A program made the position numbers and the translations under genes. From an uncultured Clostridia bacterium (GTDB lineage: Bacteria; Bacillota; Clostridia; Oscillospirales; SIG627), in assembly GCA_947589595.1 (NCBI GenBank), contig CANQBV010000004.1, forward strand, positions 1-64,000: a DNA stretch of 64,000 bases, read 5' to 3'. Shown here piece after piece: positions 59,286 through 64,000 of this stretch; the stretch's first letter is position 1, and every line of letters starts with the position of its first letter. Under the pieces are notes generated by a model that had not been told where the DNA came from, made no database searches, and was given only the letters and a program-made list of their open reading frames with translations.

Positions 59286-60091
59286 TGCTGGAAATCAACG
59301 GAATCAGAAAGGCCTTTGGTAAAAAAGAGATTCTCAAGGGGATCGATCTCCAGGTGGAAAAGGGCGACGTCGTCGCCATTCTCGGCCCCAGCGGATCCGG
59401 CAAGACCACGTTTCTGCGCTGTTTGAACTTTCTGGAAATCGCCGACAGCGGCACTCTTATTTTCGACGGCGAGCATTTTGATCTGCACGCCGCAAAGCGC
59501 CGCGACGTCGCCCGCGTACGGCAAAAAACCGCCTTTGTTTTTCAGAATTATAACCTGTTTTTAAACAAAACCGTTTTGCAGAACGTCACCCTCGGGCTGA
59601 CAAGCGGCGGCAAAATGAAAAAGGCCGAAGCGCGGGAAATTGCCGTCCGTGCTCTGGAGCGCGTGGGTATGGGCGACCGGCTGGACAGCTATCCGAATCA
59701 GCTTTCCGGCGGCCAACAGCAGCGCGTGGCCATTGCGCGCGGGCTGGCCTCCGACCCGGAGATCATTTATTTTGACGAACCCACCTCCGCGCTCGATCCC
59801 GAGCTGATCGGCGAGGTGCTGGGCGTCATGCGGCAGTTAGCGCAAGAGGGCATGACCATGCTGGTCGTCACTCACGAAATGGATTTTGCGCGCACCGTTT
59901 CCAATAAAGTGGTCTTTATGGAGGACGGCGTGATCGTGGAAACCGGTTCCTCCCGGGAATTTTTTGAGCGTCCCAAAACGGCCCGCTCCAAAGAATTCAT
60001 TCGTTCCATTCTGGAAAAAAGCGAAAGCCCGATGGAAAGGAGAACCCCCCTGTCAAAAATTTCAAAAATCGAGCCGGAAACGCTGAACTGA
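59282..60091 (+). CDS. Amino-acid ABC transporter ATP-binding protein
   Basis: 269 residues, GlnQ/HisP type: Walker A GPSGSGKT, Q-loop FQNYNLFLNKT, signature LSGGQQQR, Walker B IIYFDEPTSALD, H-loop VVTHEMDFA. About 25 residues extend past the usual end (MERRTPLSKISKIEPETLN). Starts at ATGATG overlapping the permease stop. The typical amino-acid ABC end motif FFERPKTARSKEFI is present. Confidence 0.96.
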   Translation: MMLEINGIRKAFGKKEILKGIDLQVEKGDVVAILGPSGSGKTTFLRCLNFLEIADSGTLIFDGEHFDLHAAKRRDVARVRQKTAFVFQNYNLFLNKTVLQNVTLGLTSGGKMKKAEAREIAVRALERVGMGDRLDSYPNQLSGGQQQRVAIARGLASDPEIIYFDEPTSALDPELIGEVLGVMRQLAQEGMTMLVVTHEMDFARTVSNKVVFMEDGVIVETGSSREFFERPKTARSKEFIRSILEKSESPMERRTPLSKISKIEPETLN

Positions 60092-60102
60092 GGAGAAAAT
60101 TC

Positions 60103-60915
60103 ATGACACTCGAAGAAAAATACCAAGCGCTGCAGCAAAACCTGCGGGAAATGAAAAGCGTTGCCGTCGCTTTTTCCTCCGGAGTGGACTCCACCTTTTT
60201 ACTAAAGGTCGCGCACGATACGCTGGGGAATCACGCGGTGGCCGTCACGGCGCGCTCCGCTTCCTTCCCGGCACGGGAATTCGAAGAAGCCGAAGCTTTT
60301 TGCCGACAAGAGGGCATCCGCCAGATTGTGCTGAATTCCGATGAAATGAGCCTGGAGGAATACGTACAGAACCCCAAAAACCGCTGCTACTTCTGCAAGC
60401 GTGAGCTTTTTACCAAAATTCTGGCCATTGCCGAAGAAAACGGTCTGCAATTTGTTTGCGAGGGTTCGAATATCGACGACAACGGTGATTATCGCCCCGG
60501 GCTGCAAGCCGTGGCAGAGCTCGGCATCCAAAGTCCGCTGCGCAAGGCCGGCCTTACCAAAGAAGAAATCCGTACGCTGTCCAAGCGCCTTTCGCTCCCC
60601 ACCTGGGATAAACCCAGCTTCGCCTGTCTGGCTTCCCGCTTTGTCTACGGAGAACGGATCACCGAGGAAAAACTTGCTATGGTGGATCAGGGCGAAGAAT
60701 TTCTGCACCAGCTCGGCTTTCGACAACTGCGCGTGCGCATTCACGATAAAATGGCAAGGATCGAAATTCTGCCGGAGGATTTCCCAAAGCTGATGAAAAA
60801 CGAAATCCGCACAAAAATTGTGCAAAAATTTAAAGAAATCGGCTTTTCCTATGTTTCGCTGGATCTTGCGGGCTACCGCATGGGCAGCATGAACGAAGTC
60901 CTAAAGCTTTCTTAA
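60103..60915 (+). CDS. larE: LarE-type sulfur transferase for the nickel-pincer cofactor
   Basis: 270 residues. PP-loop FSSGVDSTFLL binds ATP. LarE motifs NRCYFCKRELF and KPSFACLASRF are present, the latter holding Cys175, equivalent to the sacrificial cysteine of Lactobacillus LarE. The extra CxxC pair (CYFC) could alternatively help bind a [4Fe-4S] cluster, as proposed for other LarE types. Last gene of the amino-acid ABC operon (11-base gap, GAGGAG site). It would serve LarA encoded at 50359, or another LarA homologue acting on a compound imported by this operon. Confidence 0.92.
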   Translation: MTLEEKYQALQQNLREMKSVAVAFSSGVDSTFLLKVAHDTLGNHAVAVTARSASFPAREFEEAEAFCRQEGIRQIVLNSDEMSLEEYVQNPKNRCYFCKRELFTKILAIAEENGLQFVCEGSNIDDNGDYRPGLQAVAELGIQSPLRKAGLTKEEIRTLSKRLSLPTWDKPSFACLASRFVYGERITEEKLAMVDQGEEFLHQLGFRQLRVRIHDKMARIEILPEDFPKLMKNEIRTKIVQKFKEIGFSYVSLDLAGYRMGSMNEVLKLS

Positions 60916-60996
60916 GGTGAGGGGGAGGCGGCGTCGGGAAAACTTCCGTGCGCCAAGTTTTAATAAAAAGCTTCCGAACTGTTTTATCATTCCCTG

Positions 60997-61027
60997 CCGC
61001 CGTGCAAAAGCACGGCGGTTTCCTTTT
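60997..61027 (+). terminator. Terminator of the amino-acid ABC/larE operon
   Basis: CCGCCGTGC (60997-61005) and GCACGGCGG (61010-61018) around AAAA, followed by T-rich sequence. Confidence 0.85.
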
Positions 61028-61069
61028 CGAAATATTTTCAATCTTTCGTTAATTTTAAGAATTATTTCA

Positions 61070-61099
61070 TAGACAAGTACTCTTTTTCTATGGTATACT
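61070..61099 (+). promoter_or_regulatory. Promoter of the flippase-like/glycosyltransferase operon
   Basis: TAGACA (61070-61075), 18-bp spacer, TATACT (61094-61099), about 50 bases before the first start. Confidence 0.65.
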
Positions 61100-61149
61100 T
61101 TAGGTAGACAATCCATTGAGGACAGATTCATCACAGGGAGGCAGACAGA

Positions 61150-62166
61150 TTGAAATCCAAAAAGAATCTTTTCAATATTTTGATCTGCCTGGTCGGCGGG
61201 GTCATCATTACCGCTTTCGTTTTCTTTTCCACGGGGGTGGAAACCCTGGCAAGTCACTTCCGTTCCCTGAATCTTTTCTGGGTGGGCGCGGCGGTCGGTT
61301 GTATGCTGCTGTACTGGCTCCTGGAAACAGCGATCCTGCACGTCATGACAAAGCCCGCCTTTCCCGAACAGAGCTTTCGAGGCTCCCTTTGTGTTTCCAT
61401 GGGCGGGCAGTATTTCAATTCGATCACCCCCTTTGCCTCCGGCGGGCAGCCCTTCCAGGCGTATTGCCTGAAAAAGCAGGGCATGGAATTGGGCAGTGCG
61501 ATCAATACGCTGCTTTCCAAATTTCTCGTTACCCAAACGTGTCTGACGGTGGTTACAACCGTGCTCCTCATGGTACGGCTTCCGTATTTCCGGGAAATTC
61601 TTCCGAATTTCACGGTCGTGATCTGGATCGGCTATCTCATTACGCTCCTTGTTTTGCTGGCGGTGCTCTCCTTTGCCGTTTTTCCGCAAGCGGCGCGCCG
61701 GTTCTGCCTTGCGGTCATTTTACTCTTAACAAAGCTTCGTTTTCTGAAAAATCCTGAAGCCAAAATCCGCTATATGGACGAAGAGCTGGAAAAATGCAGA
61801 AAAGGCTTCCGTAGCCTGATCCGCAATCCTTCCGCGCTTTTTCGCGCGTCTGGATGCAGCATTTTGCAGCTTATTGCCTATATGGCGGTGCCCTATATGA
61901 TCTACCGTGCCTTTGGGCTTTCTGAAATCGATTTTCTGACCATCCTTGCCGCCCAGGCCTTTGTCATGATGACAAGCTCCTTTGTGCCCCTTCCCGGCGC
62001 AAGCGCGGGGGCCGAAGGCTTTTTCTACTTCTTTTTCCGGCAGTTTTTTATTCAGGACGGGCAGGTCGGCCTGGCGGTCATCCTGTGGCGTGTGATCACT
62101 TTTTATTTCACCATTGTCGTAGGCGCGGCTTTTGCCGTGCGCGCGAATCGGATTCCAAACAAATAA
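61150..62166 (+). CDS. Flippase-like membrane protein (LPG synthase TM domain, UPF0104/YbhN)
   Basis: 338 residues with about eight helices and the family motifs SMGGQYFNSITPFASGGQPFQ and FVPLPGASAGAEGFFYFFF. Homologues include the flippase half of MprF and YbhN-like proteins that move or present lipids. There is no synthase domain. The TTG start at 61150 is supported by GGGAGG 9 bases upstream. It is followed by two glycosyltransferases, suggesting a glycolipid pathway. Confidence 0.88.
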   Translation: MKSKKNLFNILICLVGGVIITAFVFFSTGVETLASHFRSLNLFWVGAAVGCMLLYWLLETAILHVMTKPAFPEQSFRGSLCVSMGGQYFNSITPFASGGQPFQAYCLKKQGMELGSAINTLLSKFLVTQTCLTVVTTVLLMVRLPYFREILPNFTVVIWIGYLITLLVLLAVLSFAVFPQAARRFCLAVILLLTKLRFLKNPEAKIRYMDEELEKCRKGFRSLIRNPSALFRASGCSILQLIAYMAVPYMIYRAFGLSEIDFLTILAAQAFVMMTSSFVPLPGASAGAEGFFYFFFRQFFIQDGQVGLAVILWRVITFYFTIVVGAAFAVRANRIPNK

Positions 62167-62182
62167 AAAGAGGCGCTTTCTT

Positions 62183-63376
62183 TTGAGAATCGGTCTTTTT
62201 AATGATTCTTTCCCGCCAACGATCGACGGCGTGGCCAACACGGTGGTCAATTACGCCGGCATCATTCAACAAAAATTCGGGGAAGCCGTAGTCGTCACAC
62301 CGAAATATCCCAACGTGGTCGACGACTATCCGTTTCCGGTTTTTCGCTACCATTCGGTAAAATTCGCGGGCGAATTACCCTACCGGATCGGAAACCCGTT
62401 TTCTCCGCTGGCAATCCGCGAGGTGCACAAAATGAAGCTGGATCTGATGCACGTGCACAGTCCGTTTGCTTCCAGCGTGTTTGCGCATGAGGTGGCGCTT
62501 CTGCACCGAAAAAAAGTACCCACGGTCTTTACCTATCACACGAAATTCGATATTGATATCGACCGCTTTGTCGAAAACAAAGGCTTCAATGCGATCGCCC
62601 GGCGGTTTGTGCTGAACAATATCCAAAACGCCGATGAAGTGTGGGCGGTATCGCAGGGAACCATTTCCAGTCTGCGCCTGATCGGCTATCAGGGAGACGT
62701 GCGGATCATGCCGAACGGAACCGATTTTCCCCGCGGGAAAGCCGCAAAAGAAGCGATCTGCGAAATTGACCGTATGTATCAAACCGAAAAAGAGCCGCTG
62801 GTTTTCCTGTACTGCGGCAGAATGATGTGGTATAAAAACCTTAAAATCATTCTGGACGCGCTGGCGATTCTGAAAAGCACAGCAATCCGTTTTCGCATGT
62901 TTTTTGTCGGGGACGGGCCGGATCGCCCGGCGATCGAGCAGTACGCCCGGCAAATCGGTTTGAAAGACCACGTTATTTTTACCGGCGCCGTCTACGACCG
63001 GGAAAAGGTGCGCGCCTTTTTCAGCCGGGCCGATCTTTTTCTTTTTCCCTCTACCTACGATACCTCCGGGCTTGTGGTCAAGGAAGCCGCTGCCTGCGGA
63101 TGTGCCTGTGCGCTTGTGGAAAAAAGCTGCGCCGCCGAGGGGGTGGAGGACGGCGTTTCCGGGCTTTTGTGCCGCGAAAAGGCCGAGGACTTTGCCCAAA
63201 CAATCCGCACAGCGGCGTCCATCCCCGGCTTTTTGAAAAAAATCGGGGCGGCAGCGGAGGAAAAGCTGTATTACTCCTGGGAAGATTCCGTTACCGCCGC
63301 CTTTCACTGCTATGAAGAGATTCTGGAAGAATTCAACCGAAAAAATAAGAAGCAGAACTCGCAGGAGACTGTATGA
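62183..63376 (+). CDS. GT4-family glycosyltransferase (glycolipid type)
   Basis: 397 residues from TTG 62183 (AGAGG ~10 bases upstream). RIGLFNDSFPPTIDGVANTV at the N-terminus, HVHSPFASSVFAHEVALLHRKKVPTVFTYHTKFD, and the donor-site region FLFPSTYDTSGLVVKEAAACGCACALV place it with diacylglycerol or phosphatidylinositol glycosyltransferases of GT4. Together with the flippase-like protein it may make a membrane glycolipid or lipoteichoic acid anchor. Its stop overlaps the next start. Confidence 0.9.
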   Translation: MRIGLFNDSFPPTIDGVANTVVNYAGIIQQKFGEAVVVTPKYPNVVDDYPFPVFRYHSVKFAGELPYRIGNPFSPLAIREVHKMKLDLMHVHSPFASSVFAHEVALLHRKKVPTVFTYHTKFDIDIDRFVENKGFNAIARRFVLNNIQNADEVWAVSQGTISSLRLIGYQGDVRIMPNGTDFPRGKAAKEAICEIDRMYQTEKEPLVFLYCGRMMWYKNLKIILDALAILKSTAIRFRMFFVGDGPDRPAIEQYARQIGLKDHVIFTGAVYDREKVRAFFSRADLFLFPSTYDTSGLVVKEAAACGCACALVEKSCAAEGVEDGVSGLLCREKAEDFAQTIRTAASIPGFLKKIGAAAEEKLYYSWEDSVTAAFHCYEEILEEFNRKNKKQNSQETV

Positions 63377-64000
63377 AAATACTGCTCTATACCGAATATG
63401 AAAAATCTTTGGCGAAATCCGGTTTGGGGAGAGCCATCCGGAGACAAGCGCAGATTTTAAACGAATATCAGATTCCCTATACCAAAAACCCGCAGGATGA
63501 ATTCGACCTCGCCCATATCAATTACTACGGGCCAAAATCCTACCGGATTGCCAAAAAAGCGCGCAAAAACGGGAAAAAAGTGATCTATCACGCCCATTCC
63601 ACCGAAGAGGACTTCCGCAATTCCTTTCGTTTTTCCAACGCGGCGTCTTCGCTTTTTAAAAAATGGATCTGCCGCTGCTATACCCTGGGAAACTGCATCC
63701 TCACACCCACGCCGTATTCCAAATCCCTGCTGGAAGGGTACGGCCTGCAAAACGTTGTCGCGCTTTCCAACGGCGTGGATACCGAATTTTTCTGCCGGGA
63801 GGAAGCGGCGGGAAAGCGTTTTCGCCAAAAATACGGCTTTTCCGAAGAGGATAAGGTAATCGTTTCGATCGGACTGTACTTGGAGCGAAAAGGCATTTTG
63901 GATTTTGTAGAATTGGCAAAGAGAATGCCGGACGTAAAGTTTATCTGGTTTGGGCATACTGACTTTTGTCTGATCCCGCGCAAAATCCGCAAAGCGGTGC
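63372..64000 (+). CDS. Glycosyltransferase, partial (runs off the window)
   Basis: ATG 63372 overlaps the previous stop (ATG/TGA sharing bases) and follows AGGAG by about 7 bases. The 209 visible codons read MKILLYTEYEKSLAKSGLGR, IRRQAQILNEYQIPYTKNP, KKVIYHAHSTEEDFRNSF, LTPTPYSKSLLEGYGLQNV, ALSNGVDTEFF and FSEEDKVIVSIGLYLERKGI, the N-terminal and start of the donor domain of a GT4-type enzyme. The C-terminal catalytic part is outside the window. It shares the glycolipid operon. Confidence 0.88.

Overview
The window reads as chromosomal DNA of a Gram-positive Clostridia-type bacterium of intermediate GC content. The signs are Firmicutes-style lipoprotein signals (L-A/S-A/G-C), a class B sortase, strong AGGAGG-type ribosome binding sites, near-consensus sigma-A promoters with 17-bp spacers, Rnf genes, a glycine riboswitch, a SigH-like sigma factor, heterodimeric ABC exporters, and no outer-membrane genes. 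I cannot name a species. The relatives that come to mind are uncultured gut Clostridia (Oscillospirales/Christensenellales type), which is inference only.

Layout. 1-2.6 kb: decayed end of an integrated element with hairpins and a tyrosine recombinase, abutting tRNA-Leu(CAG), whose upstream tandem copy is internally deleted. 2.7-9.4 kb: PlsC-like acyltransferase, TypA/BipA GTPase, a LysR regulator, an orphan solute-binding lipoprotein plus a nearly deleted paralogue, and dUTPase. 9.5-15.6 kb: heterodimeric ABC exporter, leucine-rich-repeat lipoprotein, murQ remnant, AraC regulator. 15.6-21.6 kb: rnfC-rnfD-lipoprotein operon without the other Rnf subunits, NUDIX hydrolase, phosphofructokinase, an unrecognised protein. 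21.8-29.3 kb: Lon, EngB/YsxC, an Rad3/XPD-like helicase, sortase B, a Dabb protein. 29.4-32.9 kb: sigma factor, a tRNA-like RNA before a zinc-ribbon gene, and a small phage-like two-gene operon whose promoter carries two palindromic operators. 33-37.5 kb: aspartase, patatin phospholipase, AEC transporter, and tRNA-Glu followed by two 235-bp tandem repeats. 37.5-43.4 kb: S1-domain protein, ComF, phosphatidylserine decarboxylase and synthase, tRNA-Leu(TAA) and initiator tRNA followed by a 271-bp tandem repeat, YgiQ-type radical SAM protein. 43.5-47.1 kb: a second heterodimeric ABC exporter. 47.2-49 kb: a lower-GC two-gene unit of an inositol-monophosphatase-family enzyme and a two-TM protein with a beta-rich tail that recalls Cap15-type (S-2TMbeta) immune effectors. 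49-54 kb: M20 amidohydrolase, LarA-type racemase with an Ldh2 dehydrogenase, transglutaminase-like lipoprotein. 54-61 kb: glycine riboswitch and AGCS symporter, then an amino-acid ABC transporter operon containing an M20 peptidase and LarE. 61-64 kb: LPG-synthase/flippase-like membrane protein and two glycosyltransferases, the last cut by the window edge.

Two things stand out. First, the tRNA neighbourhoods: at three tRNA loci (Leu-CAG, Glu, fMet) part of the tRNA plus its terminator is tandemly repeated, and at Glu and fMet the repeat also carries an inverted copy of a tRNA segment just after the terminator. This may be an undescribed family of tRNA-associated repeats. Second, the 47.2-49 kb two-gene module is a candidate defence-like system. 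No CRISPR array, complete insertion sequence, rRNA or replication origin was seen.
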